Source: Paraescarpia echinospica (lineage: Eukaryota; Annelida; Polychaeta; Sabellida; Siboglinidae). Taken from it: DNA of 64,000 bases. The notes under the pieces were generated by a model. It did no database searches. It worked only from the letters and a program-made list of their open reading frames with translations, and was not told where the DNA came from. The stretch is from NCBI GenBank assembly GCA_020002185.1, contig CM034543.1, forward strand, positions 28,104,195 through 28,168,194, written 5' to 3'. The position numbers and the translations under genes are program-made. Shown piece by piece: positions 50,880 to 64,000 of the stretch; within the stretch, counting starts at the first letter, position 1; each line of letters starts with the position of its first letter.

Positions 50880-52030
50880 CGGCGTTAACGGTGTGCGTGG
50901 GTTGTCAATGCACCGCACCGAGGAAACCCGCGAGGCCTACGACATTCCGCCATGATGTCAGACGGGCCGCCAGAGGCACTTGCGTATTGATATGTCACAC
51001 ATGTTGTCGAAGGCCGGGATTCGTTCAAAACCCAACCGCAGAGCAACTAATTCAATCAGCGCTCGCATTGTGCGCAGCCATTCACGGACACGCTTCATTG
51101 ACATCGCCGCATAGCTGATGCCACTCGACGTCTTGCGCACTCGATCGCTTCCTTACGAACACCCCGTACACAGGTTGTCAGTTATTAATGACAATAAATG
51201 CCGGTATTTCCTATTACGGGTGGTTGCGTGGTGCGAGGGAGTGACGGGTCCTGCTATTAATGTCTCCTCCTCAGACAATGTGTGTCGCCGTAAATGTGTG
51301 TCGACGTAAAGTTGCCGTGAGAATAACAATTTACATCGTGTCTCACAAGTTGTCGCGTCGGGTCGTACAGGCGGCGGAAATCATCAGGGCACGGGAAATA
51401 AATTAAAATTTGAAGAGTTGAGAACAGAAGCTTGAGCACGACTCGGCTCCGCTGTCGGATCAGAAGATCGGAAGACAGAAAGGGGGAGTATGCTGTTGAA
51501 AGTTTGTTGCCGCCGCACCGCCGTAATTTCAGCTTCTCCGCTGTCTCGGCTCTCGACTGATGATGTCGGAAGACGGGGGAAGGGGAGGCTGTTGAATATT
51601 TTTCGCGGCGACATTCAAAAGTTTTGAAGCTCATAACCTCCAATTGCACTCCCCTTGACGCTCGCTAAAACACCTTAAGGATCTCAGAAAACCTCGATTT
51701 GTACCGATATGTTTCTGCCGAAATTCCAGCCTTGCCCCCCTGCTCCCGCGCCTATGGGCGTAGGACTGATTGGCGGGTAGGGGTGTACGACTGATAGGTG
51801 TCAGATATGAGTGATCGCGTTGAAGAAAACCGTGGTCGCAGTGACTAAAAAGCCGGGTCTAATGGTATCTGGGGAACATTAAGGTCTAATGTGTGGGGTC
51901 GTTACGCCACCTGCAGTCGTCACTCGTAAACCCAGAAAGCGGCGTTCCGAGCGTCAATGACGTCTCAGGATATTTTATTAATAAACGTCGGATTTATTTA
52001 AGGACGCAGTGACGCGACAACAGCAGCTGA
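50880..52030. other. No gene recognised; dispersed-repeat fragment
   Basis: 51585-51640 (GTTGAATATTTTTCGCGGCG and on) matches 30740-30790, and 51640-51670 resembles the minisatellite unit of the TIR element family. No exon could be supported. Confidence 0.4.
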
Positions 52031-52142
52031 GGCGACGTGAGGTACATGTCAGTGGTATGTATTACATCAGTCATCGCTTCTTTCCTCATAACTTCTGAGT
52101 TATCTCTACCGTTTTATAATTATACATCTTTCCTATCCTTGG

Positions 52143-52560
<418 letters not shown>

Positions 52561-53357
52561 TTGTCTACCAATACACAAGTACCCCTGCATACCAACACAA
52601 AAGTATGCTAACTGAATCAAGACACACAGAAATGTAAGTCTAACTTACCATTGTGATGTTTTGTCGTAACATTATCAATCCTGTGTAACGTTATCAACCC
52701 TGCGTAACGTTATCAATCCTGTGTAACGTTGTCAACCCTTTAGCAGCAGCCAGTGAACACCTGGTAAACTCGATAGCACCGATGAAAATAGCCCGACCTG
52801 CAGGGGCGAGCGTCTGCAGCCGACTGGCCGGTAACAGTGCTGCGTTCTGTGCTCGCAGTAACGTCGAATGAGACCGGCTGGCGTCGCCTGTGCCCCTACA
52901 TTCGCCAAGCGAGGGAGGACTACTCACGGATGTTGACCATTCGTCGCGTCGTCGTTCGCAGAAGCACGCGTGCCGTGTGGTCAGATGTCGTCACCGGGAT
53001 TTATGTCACTGTTATGTTTTGCCCGTGGCTTAATTGATAAGAATCGCAAAGCAAAGAATTAAGTAGCGGTTGCTGCGAAGACGGTATATTGACCCAAGTT
53101 ATTGAGTACAAGTAGTGTATTGACCCCCGTACCGTGTGCTTATTACGACAACACCTCAGAGTATTAAAAGGCGTTCGCACTTGTTGACGCATATGTCAAA
53201 ACAGGATGCCCCCAAATTATGCTTCTGGAGTATCAATGTCAGTTTTAAGTGCAACGTTGTGTACCGCTCAAGCCAATATTTACTTGCTTGGACAAATACG
53301 TTTTCTCAATGTGCTTGTCGTTTTGTGGCATATTACAAAGAAGATTTAGCTTATAAA

Positions 53358-53655
53358 GCGCAGTGTTTGGAGCATCGAACTATCACCCGAGAGAACCCAG
53401 GTTCGAATCCTGTGCTGCCGTGTCGAACCTTGGGTAAGTTCGTTCACTCCACGTTGCACCAGTTCACTCAGCTGTGTGAATGAGTATTTCACTACAGACA
53501 GTGGTTGAAATATGTGTACGAATAATCTTTCGTATTAATTGCAACGTGGCTGAATGCTTCCTGGAGAAGTCGAGATGGCGTTCGATTGAACAGGTCTGCG
53601 AGGAAGTAAAGTGTAAACTGCTTCGGGCACTCCTAAGGACTGGGTATTACACTAT
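53358..53655 (+). mobile_element. tRNA-derived SINE, array unit 1
   Basis: GCGCAGTGTTTGGAGCATCG then B-box GGTTCGAATCC, GTGCTGCCGTGTCGAACCTT and the common body and tail. Same position in all four units. Confidence 0.75.
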
Positions 53656-55057
53656 ACAAAAACTTGTCTTTACTACCTCTACAGGGTGTAATTCTGAAGT
53701 ATGAACATCCAGATGTAACTGTGAACAAACATACACATAATAATGATACTAATGAGCTAAATGGGTGAACCAACTCAGTCTTAACGGGGAGTTATTTACC
53801 AGTTACTAAACTTGAAAAGTCAAAAAGATTAGACTACTCAAGTCGTAATTATCGAAATGGTAGCAAAGAAAATATACAAGGTGGCTCGGCCCGCGACGGG
53901 TTCGCCCCATTTCCCAGACATATGTGTCGCCAGTCGAGTCATTTAAATTTGACCCTTGCATGTTTTATAGAATATTTTTTGTTTGTAATATTTTACTGAA
54001 ACTTGGGTTGGGGATTACGCTTAACGTTGTGCAATTGTTGTCATGTGTATCATTAGCGTATGTAGTTTCATTCATTATTATTAAATCAGACGATAATTAG
54101 TATTAACGCGGGAATTGTCATTTGTCTAGAGCATGCATGGACAGCGCGCCCCCATGGATGTCTTGGTCAATGTATAATCGCGAATAGATCATTTAAAGTC
54201 CATGAAGAGAGCATAAAACGCAGCGGATAACAAATTGGTGGCTACCAATAACGAAAGAAGAACCACAGAACAGCGACATTCGGAACGACTGTCCTGCAAT
54301 CCGCCACATCAGACACCGGATCATCGACAGCTTTGCCGCCCGCCGGATCGTCCATAACCTTGCGTCCGACCGCCAGATCATCAATTAACAACCTTGCCAC
54401 ATACCGCCGGATCATATATAGCCTTCCCGCCGACACACCAGTTATAATTACCTCATGTCCCGCACAATGGGGTGTCTTGCCCCCACGCCCCCTTAAGACA
54501 ATATTTTAATTAACAAATGTTAAAGTTATTTTTGTCAAATGTCACTTATTCTTTTGTAATTGGTAGCATAGACACGCGGCAATCGTATTACAGCGCCAGG
54601 ACGTCACAATTACAAGGCTATGAATAACTATGCCTTGTCAATAAAGCTTGCTTTGAAACTGGATGTTATGTTTTGCCCGTGGCTTAATTGATAAGAATCG
54701 CAAAGCAAAGAATTAAGTAGCGGTTGCTGCGAAGACGGTATATTGACCCAAGTTCTTGAGTACAAGTAGTGTATTGACCCCCGTACCGGGTGCCTACGCC
54801 ACAAAATTGTAACACAATAATGGATTTGTGCGTGGGTAACTATTACGACAACACCTCGGAGTATTAAAAGGCGTTCGCACTTGTTGACGCATATGTCAAA
54901 ACAGGATGCCCCCAAATTATGCTTCTGGAATATCAATGTCAGTTTTAAGTGCAACGTTGCGTACCGCTCAAGCCACTATTTACTTGCTTGCACAAATACG
55001 TTTTCTCAATGTGCTTGTCGTTTTGTGGCACATTACAAAGAAGATTTAGCTTATAAA

Positions 55058-55355
55058 GCGCAGTGTTTGGAGCATCGAACTATCACCCGAGAGAACCCGG
55101 GTTCGAATCCTGTGCTGCCGTGTCGAACCTTGCGTAAGTTCGTTCACTCCACGTTGCACCAGTTCACTCAGCTGCGTGAATGAGTATTTCACTACAGACA
55201 GTGGTTGAAATATGTGTACGAATAATCTTTCGTATTAATTGCAACGTGGCTGAATGCTTCCCGGAGAAGTCGATAAGGCGTTCGATTGAACAGGTCTGCG
55301 AGGAAGTAAAGTGTAAACTGCTTCGGGCAGTCCTAAGGACTGGGTATTACACTAT
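55058..55355 (+). mobile_element. tRNA-derived SINE, array unit 2
   Basis: Same SINE at the same unit position as 53358, with the B-box GGGTTCGAATCC intact. Confidence 0.75.
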
Positions 55356-56770
55356 ACAAAAACTTGTCTTTACTACCTCTACAGGGTGTAATTCTGAAGT
55401 ATGAACATTCAGATGTAACTGTGAACAAATATACACATAATAATGATACTAATGAGCTAAATGGGTGAACCAACTCAGTCTTAACGGGGAGTTATTTACC
55501 AGTTACTAAGCTTGAAAAGTCAAAAAGATTAGACTACTCAAGTCAGTGAGTGTATTCGTAATTATCGAAATGGTAGCAAAGAAAATATACAAGGTGGCTC
55601 GGCCCGCGACGGGTTCGCCCCATTTCCCAGACATATGTGTCGCCAGTCGAGTCATTTAAATTTGACCCTTGCATGTTTGATAGAATATTTTTTGTTTGTA
55701 ATATTTTACTGAAACTTGGGTTGGGGATTACGCTTAACGTTGTGCAATTGTTGTCATGTGTATCATTAGCGTATGTATTTTCATTCATTATTATTAAATC
55801 AGACGATAATTAGTATTAACGCGGGAATTGACATTTGTCTAGAGCATGCATGGACAGCGCGCCCCCATGGATGTCTTGGTCAATGTATAATCGCGAATAG
55901 ATCATTTAAAGTCCATGAAGAGAGCATAAAACGCAGCGGATAACAAATTGGTGGCTACCAATAACGAAAGAAGAACCACAGAACAGCGACATTCGGAACG
56001 ACTGTCCTGCAATCCGCCACATCAGACACCGGATCATCGACAGCTTTGCCGCCCGCCGGATCGTCCATAACCTTGCGTCCGACCGCCAGATCATCAATTA
56101 ACAACCTTGCCACATACCGCCGGATCATATATAGCCTTCCCGCCGACACACCAGTTATAATTACCTCATGTCCCGCACAATGGGATGTCTTGCCCCCACG
56201 CCCCCTTAGGACAATATTATAATTAACAAACGTTAAAGTTATTTTTGTCAAATGTCACTTATTCTTTTGTAATTGGTAGCATAGCCACACGGCAATCGTA
56301 TTACAGCGCCAGGACGTCACAATTACAAGGCTATGAATAACTATCCCTTGTCAATAAAGCTTGCTTTGAAACTGGATGTTATGTTTTGCCCGTGGCTTAA
56401 TTGATAAGAATCGCAAAGCAAAGAATTAAGTAGCGGTTGCTGCGAAGACGGTATATTGACCCTAGTTCTTGAGTACAAGTAGTGTATTGACCCCCGTACC
56501 GGGTGCCTACGCCACAAAATTGTAACACAATAATGGATTTGTGCGTGGGTAACTATTACGACAACACCTCGGAGTTTTAAAAGGCGTTCGCACTTGTTGA
56601 CGCATATGTCAAAACAGGATGCCCCCAAATTATGCTTCTGGAGTATCAATGTCAGTTTTAAGTGCAACGTTGTGTACCGCTCAAGCCAATATTTACTTGC
56701 TTGGACAAATACGTTTTCTCAATGTGCTTGTCGTTTTGTGGCATATTACAAAGAAGATTTAGCTTATAAA

Positions 56771-57068
56771 GCGCAGTGTTTGGAGCATCGAACTATCACC
56801 CGAGAGAACCCGGGTTCGAATCCTGTGCTGCCGTGTCGAACCTTGGGTAAGTTCGTTCACTCCACGTTGCACCAGTTCACTCAGCTGTGTGAATGAGTAT
56901 TTCACTACAGACAGTGGTTGAAATATGTGTACGAATAATCTTTCGTATTAATTGCAACGTGGCTGAATGCTTCCCGGAGAAGTCGAGATGGCGTTCGATT
57001 GAACAGGTCTGCGAGGAAGTAAAGTGTAAACTGCTTCGGGCAGTCCTAAGGACTGGGTATTACACTAT
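56771..57068 (+). mobile_element. tRNA-derived SINE, array unit 3
   Basis: Same SINE at the same unit position, nearly identical to unit 1. Confidence 0.75.
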
Positions 57069-58465
57069 ACAAAAACTTGTCTTTACTACCTCTACAGGGT
57101 GTAATTCTGAAGTATGAACATCCAGATGTAACTGTGAACAAACATACACATAATAATGATACTAATGAGCTAAATGGGTGAACCAACTCAGTCTTAACGG
57201 GGAGTTATTTACCAGTTACTAAGCTTGAAAAGTCAAAAAGATTAGACTACTCAAGTCAGTGAGTGTATTCGTAATTATTGAAATGGTAGCAAAGAAAATA
57301 TACAAGGTGGCTCGGCCCGCGACGGGTTCGCCCCATTTCCCAGACATATGTGTCGCCAGTCGAGTCATTTAAATTTGACCCTTGCATGTTTTATAGAATA
57401 TTTTTTGTTTGTAATATTTTACTGAAACTTGGGTTGGGGATTACGCTTAACGTTGTGCAATTGTTGTCATGTGTATCATTAGCGTATGTAGTTTCATTCA
57501 TTATTATTAAATCAGACGATAATTAGTATTAACGCGGGAATTGACATTTGTCTAGAGCATGCATGGACAGCGCGCCCCCATGGATGTCTTGGTCAATGTG
57601 TAATCGCGAATAGATCATTTAAAGTCCATGAAGAGAGCATAAAACGCAGCGGTTAACAAATTGGTGGCTACCAATAACGAAAGAAGAACCACAGAACAGC
57701 GACATTCGGAACGACTGTCCTGCAATCCGCTACATCAGACACCGGATCATCGACAGCTTTGCCGCCCGCCGGATCGTCCATAACCTTGCGTCCGACCGCC
57801 AGATCATCAATTAACAACCTTGCCACATACCGCCGGATCATATATAGCCTTCCCGCCGACACACCAGTTATAATTACCTCATGTCCCGCACAATGGGGTG
57901 TCTTGCCCCCACGCCCCCTTAAGACAATATTTTAATTAACAAATGTTGAAGTTATTTTTGTCAAATGTCACTTATTCTTTTGTAATTGGTAGCATAGCCA
58001 CACGGCAATCGTATTACAGCGCCAGGACGTCACAATTACAAGGCTATGAATAACTATGCCTTGTCAATAAAGCTTGCTTTGAAACTGGATGTTATGTTTT
58101 GGCCGTGGCTTAATTGATAAGAATCGCAAAGCAAAGAATTAAGTAGCGGTTGCTGCGAAGTTCTTGAGTACAAGTAGTGTATTGACCCCCGTACCGGGTG
58201 CCTATGCCACAAAATTGTAACACAATAATGGATTTGTGCGTGGGTAACTATTACGTCAACACCTCGGAGTATTAAAAGGCGTTCGCACTTGTTGACGCAT
58301 ATATAAAAACAGGCTGCCCCCAAATTATGCTTCTGGAATATCAATGTCAGTTTTAAGTGCAACGTTGCGTACCGCTCAAGCCACTATTTACTTGCTTGGA
58401 CAAATACGTTTTCTCAATGTGCTTGTCGTTTTGTGGCACATTACGAAGAAGATTTAGCTTATAAA

Positions 58466-58763
58466 CCGCAGTGTTTGGAGCATCGAACTATCACCCGAGA
58501 GAACCCGGGTTCGAATCCTGTGCTGCCGTGTCGAACCTTGGGTAAGTTCGTTCACTCCACGTTGCACCAGTTCACTCAGCTGTGTGAATGAGTATTTCAC
58601 TACAGACAGTGGTTGAAATATGTGTACGAATAATCTTTCGTATTAATTGCAACGTGGCTGAATGCTTCCCGGAGAAGTCGATATGGCGTTCGATTGAACA
58701 GGTGTGCGAGGAAGTAAAGTGTAAACTGCTTCGGGCAGTCCTAAGGACTGGGTATTACACTAT
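58466..58763 (+). mobile_element. tRNA-derived SINE, array unit 4
   Basis: Same SINE at the same unit position; head begins CCGCAGTG rather than GCGCAGTG. Confidence 0.75.
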
Positions 58764-60199
58764 ACAAAAACTTGTCTTTACTACCTCTACAGGGTGTAAT
58801 TCTGAAGTATGAACATCCAGATGTAACTGTGAACAAACATACACATAATAATGATACTAATGAGCTAAATGGGTGAACCAACTCAGTCTTAACGGGGAGT
58901 TATTTACCAGTTACTAAGCTTGAAAAGTCAAAAAGATTAGACTACTCAAGTCAGTGAGTGTATTCGTAATTATTGAAATGGTAGCAAAGAAAATATACAA
59001 GGTGGCTCGGCCCGCGACGGGTTCGCCCCATTTCCCAGACATATGTGTCGCCAGTCGAGTCATTTAAATTTGACCCTTGCATGTTTGATAGAATATTTTT
59101 TGTTTGTAATATTTTACTGAAACTTGGGTTGGGGATTACGCTTAACGTTGTGCAATTGTTGTCATGTGTATCATTAGCGTATGTATTTTCATTCATTATT
59201 ATTAAATCAGACGATAATTAGTATTAACGCGGGAATTGTCATTTTTCTAGAGCATGCATGGACAGCGCGCCCCCATGGATGTCTTGGTCAATGTATAATC
59301 GCGAATAGATCATTTAAAGTCCACGAAGAGAGCATAAAACGCAGCGGATAACAAATTGGTGGCTACCAATAACGAAAGAAGAACCACAGAACAGCGACAT
59401 TCGGAACGACTGTCCTGCAATCCGCCACATCAGACACCGGATCTTCGACAACTTTGCCGCCCGCCGGATCGTCCATAACCTTGCGTCCGACCGCCAGATC
59501 ATCAATTAACAACCTTGCCACATACCGCCGGATCATATATAGCCTTCCCGCCGACACACCAGTTATAATTACCTCATGTCCCGCACAATGGGGTGTCTTA
59601 CCCCCACGCCCCCTTAAGACAATATTTTAATTAACAAATGTTAAAGTTATTTTTGTCAAATGTCACTTATTCTTTTGTAATTGGTAGCATAGCCACACGG
59701 CAATCGTATTACAGCGCCAGGACGTCACAATTACAAGGCTATGAATAACTATGCCTTGTCAATAAAGCTTGCTTTGAAACTGGATGTTATGTTTTGCCCG
59801 TGGCTTAATTGATAAGAATTGCAATGCAAAGAATTAAGTAGCGGTTGCTGCGAAGACGGTATATTGACCCAAGTTCTTGAGTACAAGTAGTGTATTGACC
59901 CCCGTACCGGGTGCCTACGCCACAAAATTGTAACACAATAATGGATTTGTGCGTGGGTAAATATTACGACAACACCTCAGAGTATTAAAAGAGCATTCAC
60001 ACTTGTTGTACTATTTGAACATACACCCATGGTCGTGACTTCCAATTGCGACCGTTGTTACGGGTTTACTAAACACAATATGGCGCGCTGATTACCTTCA
60101 ACGTTGTTAGTATTGTCTTAAGAAAATTATATTAATTAATACATGAAAAACTAGGAACAGACTACGTCCTTTTAACGAGGTCTCTATGCCCAACCCTAC

Positions 60200-60370
60200 C
60201 CTAATATTTACCAAATTGTAGACAACATCGTTACATAAACACAATAATGCGCTCGCAGATAGTCATTGTTTATTAAAAATGAAGAAGGTCGGAGAGATTG
60301 TGAAATTTCTGTTAATCGATAATAATACAGGCCCTAGTCGTGATAGTGTAGAATTGTTAAATAATATTCG
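60200..60370. repeat. Dispersed repeat, copy 1
   Basis: Shares AATATTTACCAAAT, ACATAA, AATGCGCTCG.AGATA.TC, GTCGGA and GTGTAGAATTGT-like blocks with 61265-61435, at about one kb spacing. Confidence 0.6.
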
Positions 60371-60434
60371 TATTGCTGTGTTATTGGCATGAGCGTAAAC
60401 ACAAGCATTATTGTGCCAACGTCTATTCTATATT

Positions 60435-62090
60435 GCCAAATATATGATGCAGGGGCCGTTTTCCCGAAGTATTTCCCCCGCGCGCGTGGTTCCTGCGATT
60501 GTTAGGTTATTTTCTACATATTACGCGCACATTACGTTTTACGTTCTGAACAACTGATTTACCCCACAAAAGGTTGGAATCTTCTATACGTATGGGGTAT
60601 TTAAAAAAAAGATATAGGTCTTACGTCCTATTCTATGGGTCATAGATTAATCCCTGAAAGTTTGGCGCTCGAGATTTAAGCCGTCTAAGAGGAAAACGTT
60701 AATCTACCCGCATACATACTCTAGCTCGATTATAAGTAGATTGATGGAATGCCCATAACTTTTTTTTATTCAATATAAAATGTAAACATGTAAATGCATG
60801 AAAATATAAATGCAGTGTACACCATATATAAGGATGGCACAAGAAAGTGCACGCACTTGTTTACATTGAGGTCCTTGGACAGACTTTTGTAAATAACATA
60901 TGTTTACTAAAATTTGATTTCATTGTTTTAAATGATGTCTGCTTTTAACATGACATTACAAGTATTACTAGTGTCAACCCATCCATGGAGCAACAAACCA
61001 TGGGCATCAATTAAACGTATTATCATCAGAGTATTCGTTTACAGTGGCGCCGCCTGGGGAATCGATCACCACTCAATCCTTTCAGGTGTTGGTAAATCGT
61101 TCCAGAAAAACACGTAAATAACTCAAAATAACCATCGTTGTATATTCTGAAGCCCATCACCAATTGGTAGATCCCATTGCCACTGGTACAAGAAGGCGAG
61201 TGAACACACAAAGAGGCGAGTGGATCTCAGGAGACGCACTTACGATGCCTTGGTAGTTGACAGTCGAGATCATAATATTTACCAAATGTTAGAAACACAC
61301 CACAACGTTCTGTAAACATCATAACGCGCTCGTAGATAATCGTTGTATATTCCAACTGACGAAAGTCGGATAGAAAGTGAGGTTCGTGTCCTCCGGTGGG
61401 CCCTAGGTTGATAGAGTAGAATTGTCCAATAGCAGGGATTCCCTTGGAGGGCGGAAACGCGTCAATGACGCGTTGTATGCTGGAATGCCGCATATTTTTT
61501 TGCCGCATGTACCTACCCAAAAGACGCATACAAAAACGTGTCTGAGAAATCTGAGAAAATTGAGGGTCACTTGTGTAGATTCCGGGCCCACCTCGATTTT
61601 GCTGTTATTAACTAAAGTTTTTCCTAAATTCGACAGGTCGATGTCATAATTAAATCATTCCACATCATCCCCTGGAGGCATATTTACGCTATAAAAGTAT
61701 TGCGTCACAGGCTTTAGCGCATTTTTAGGCCCAAATAGCGCTCCGGTTTGCTTCAGTCTGCGCCCGAACAGACAACGGCCGCGCGGACAACAAACAGAAC
61801 AATGGCTTGAATGGAGTTATTTAAATCACATCTTACATTGATGACTGGACCCTGAGAACAGTCTAATCAATACCCTCGTGCCTTGCCTACCCATTGCCTG
61901 TATTTGACATTGTTTATAAGCGTTAGTCGAGCACCGTGAACACCGTTTGTTGCCGTCTACACCACATTATCGCCCATCATTAACTTTCAACTCTTGCCGA
62001 TCGAAGTGCAATCCGATCATATCTATACAAAATAATACCAATCCAAACATGTACACTACATGTACTGGTGACATCGGATGACGGGTGGGA
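60435..62090. other. No gene recognised
   Basis: Apart from the repeat at 61265, no exon, RNA gene or repeat could be supported. Confidence 0.4.
61265..61435. repeat. Dispersed repeat, copy 2
   Basis: Partner of 60200-60370, same orientation. Confidence 0.6.
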
Positions 62091-62404
62091 GGGTGGGCGG
62101 GGTGTGTGTGTGGGGGGGCGGGTGATGTTTAAATTCTTCGCCGTCGCGTCAGCTTATTGTAACCTGAACACAGGCACATTTCCAAGGGTCTGGGGGACAC
62201 TGTCACGGGAGTCCATTCAAAAAGGTCTACGGGCTCGCCAAATTCCAAAGATCTAGGGGGCTACGTGCCACCCAGACTCTTGAATCCGCCTGTGATCACC
62301 ACCAGACTTAGTTGCCGACAATTTTCGGACATGAAAGGCATAACAAGACGACACCAAATAAGTTACGTACGACTAATGGGCCCAATTGCAAAGTAAACTG
62401 TTTT

Positions 62405-62710
<306 letters not shown>

Positions 62711-62714
62711 GTGT

Positions 62715-63235
62715 TTGTGAGAAACATTATCATCAGCAGCAGCTGTAAGGTAAAGTCTAATACAGCACAGATTATACTGGTCCTTGGGACCGTTCAAAGA
62801 CCTGCACAGTACACCCCTGGAAAACACCAGTTCAGTCCAACAGCAAAGTTCTCAATGTCTCTGGGAAGCATTCAGCCGTGCCCCATTACTGCAAGATAAC
62901 ATCTCAATGAGGTGACACAACTTGGCCGACATTGACAATCCCGCATCGTATTTAATGAACAACTCAAGCAACATGGTAAAGGTTTTTTATTATCAGATGT
63001 TACGTTAAAAGAAATTGTACTTTGTTTGCACAGTGGCATGCATGCATGAAAGTAAGATCAAAGCAGATTTTAACACCAGCATCGATCCATCATATGACAC
63101 ATACTATATGGGGGGTGACATGATGAGGTAGTGAGGGGGTGAGTGGGTGGACCCCCTAATTAAATTGTGACAGCAGTAACCTGGGTAGGGCAGAAAATAC
63201 GTATAGGACATTACTAAACAAAAATACTCAATCAT
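62715..63235. other. No gene recognised
   Basis: Nothing supported between the GT tract and the SINE fragment. Confidence 0.4.
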
Positions 63236-63237
63236 TT

Positions 63238-63345
63238 ATATCCACCACTGTCTGCAGCAGGTATTCATTTATGCAGGTGAGCGAACTGAGGCAATGTGGA
63301 GTGGGCAAAATAGTCCAAGCTTCGAAAAGACGGCAAGAAAATGTA
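63238..63345 (-). mobile_element. SINE body fragment
   Basis: The reverse strand carries the CAGACAGTGGTGGATAT, GAATA and TTCGCTCACCTGCAT-type body of the same SINE family; head and tail are absent. Confidence 0.6.
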
Positions 63346-63803
63346 TTCCCAGATTCCCTTGTTTGATGTTCTAATCACAGCACTACCCTGCCTTACTCTT
63401 GCTTTGTACTGCCAGCTCATTATTAATTGTCAGTTAGAACTTCAAACAAGTATACCAGGCAACAACTAATTATATTCCCCAATAGGATTTGTGTTGTAAC
63501 ATAATTAATAATGACTACTTACCCCCGGCCATGCTGCAAATAAACCAGCCATTTATATTGGGGCAAACTGGTAAATTTATCGCCACTCAATCCTTTCAAC
63601 TAAGAGAAAGGCCCTCTGGGAAAGGACAGCTAAACACAAGTTTTGTCAAATCTTGCCTTTTTCAACCCTTGCCTTTTTATGACTGATCATTCATCACTCA
63701 TACTCCTCATCTTTCGTCCATCCACCCTTCATCAGTCTCTGAAATGTTTATCTATGAGAGCATGTTGCAGAAAGAATTTTTCCCTAGAATCAATATAAAG
63801 ATT

Positions 63804-63878
63804 GTGTTATGTTATGTTATGTTATGTTATGTTATGTTATGTTATGTTATGTTATGTTATGTTATGTTATGTTATGTT
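63804..63878. repeat. (GTTAT)n pentanucleotide, 15 copies
   Basis: Perfect GTTAT run. Confidence 0.97.
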
Positions 63879-64000
63879 AGATGGCTATTTATTTTCTCAT
63901 CAATTGTGGTAGATGAGAAGCCAATGAATCCAAAGGAAGCGAGAATGAACACAGAAAGAGACAAGTGAACCTTGGCACCTGGGGAAATGGACCTACAAAA

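Larger units (their letters stand above)
53011..60010 (+). repeat. 1.7-kb tandem array, four units plus closing partial copy
   Basis: GTTATGTTTTG.CCGTGG recurs at 53011, 54665, 56378, 58091 and 59786 (periods 1654, 1713, 1713, 1695). The fifth copy stops after about 225 bp, so the array both begins and ends with the same segment. Copies are highly similar; the first lacks about 55 bp near 53125. Each contains the SINE and a block of about 36-bp GGATCAT-rich subrepeats (for example 54310-54425). Open frames up to about 115 codons exist in each unit, but they cover the SINE and no protein family is recognised. Confidence 0.95.

Noticed and set aside
50958..51140. Minus-strand 60-codon frame in GC-rich DNA
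   Set aside because: Composition looks coding-like, but no family or exon borders could be supported.
53136..58812. Repeated open frames of 74-115 codons in the 1.7-kb array
   Set aside because: They overlap the SINE, differ in start and end among units, and show no recognised domain.

Overview
This is a eukaryotic, animal-type nuclear window, probably from a lophotrochozoan or other marine invertebrate. Coding sequence is confined to short exons with GT/AG borders. Introns and intergenic DNA are filled with CA/GT microsatellites, minisatellites, tRNA-derived SINEs, broken non-LTR retrotransposons and MITE-like elements. No bacterial-type operons, ribosome binding sites or CRISPR arrays are present, and most long ORFs are translations of tandem repeats. 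The species assignment is inference.

Two protein-coding genes can be assembled, both on the minus strand. Gene 1 (3655-7644, five exons, 285 residues) encodes a secreted protein consisting of a signal peptide and one NIDO (nidogen-type extracellular) domain. Gene 2 (21538-40989, 20 joined exons, 897 residues plus stop) is the 3' part of a plakin-family cytolinker of spectraplakin/plectin type. It has plakin-domain spectrin repeats, an embedded SH3 domain, further spectrin repeats, an acidic linker, then plakin (plectin) repeats and a stop codon followed by AATAAA. All exon phases agree across all 20 exons. The actin-binding CH domains expected upstream were not found to the right of 41 kb, so the 5' end is missing or unrecognised.

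Layout: 1-2.9 kb, unannotated with a diverged repeat pair; 3-7.7 kb, the NIDO gene with a TIR element just past its stop and a hAT-like MITE in an intron; 7.8-9.3 kb, microsatellites and SINEs; 10-21 kb, an 11-kb satellite of about 41-bp monomers organised as a 163-bp four-monomer higher-order repeat; 21.4-41 kb, the plakin gene, whose introns hold minisatellites, an antisense CR1/L2-like LINE and other repeats; 41-53 kb, LINE fragments and simple repeats with no confident exon; 53-60 kb, four tandem copies of a 1.7-kb unit, each carrying the same SINE, plus a closing partial copy; 60-64 kb, dispersed repeats and simple repeats.

The most striking observation concerns the plakin gene: many of its minisatellites start at exon borders, and their unit is a copy of the adjoining splice site or exon edge. 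This is seen at the donors of exons 5, 6 and 10, the acceptors of exons 3, 9 and 19, and the end of the terminal exon. One case includes a partial, diverged duplicate of an exon. This suggests repeated local expansion seeded at exon edges, leaving introns packed with decoy splice sites.
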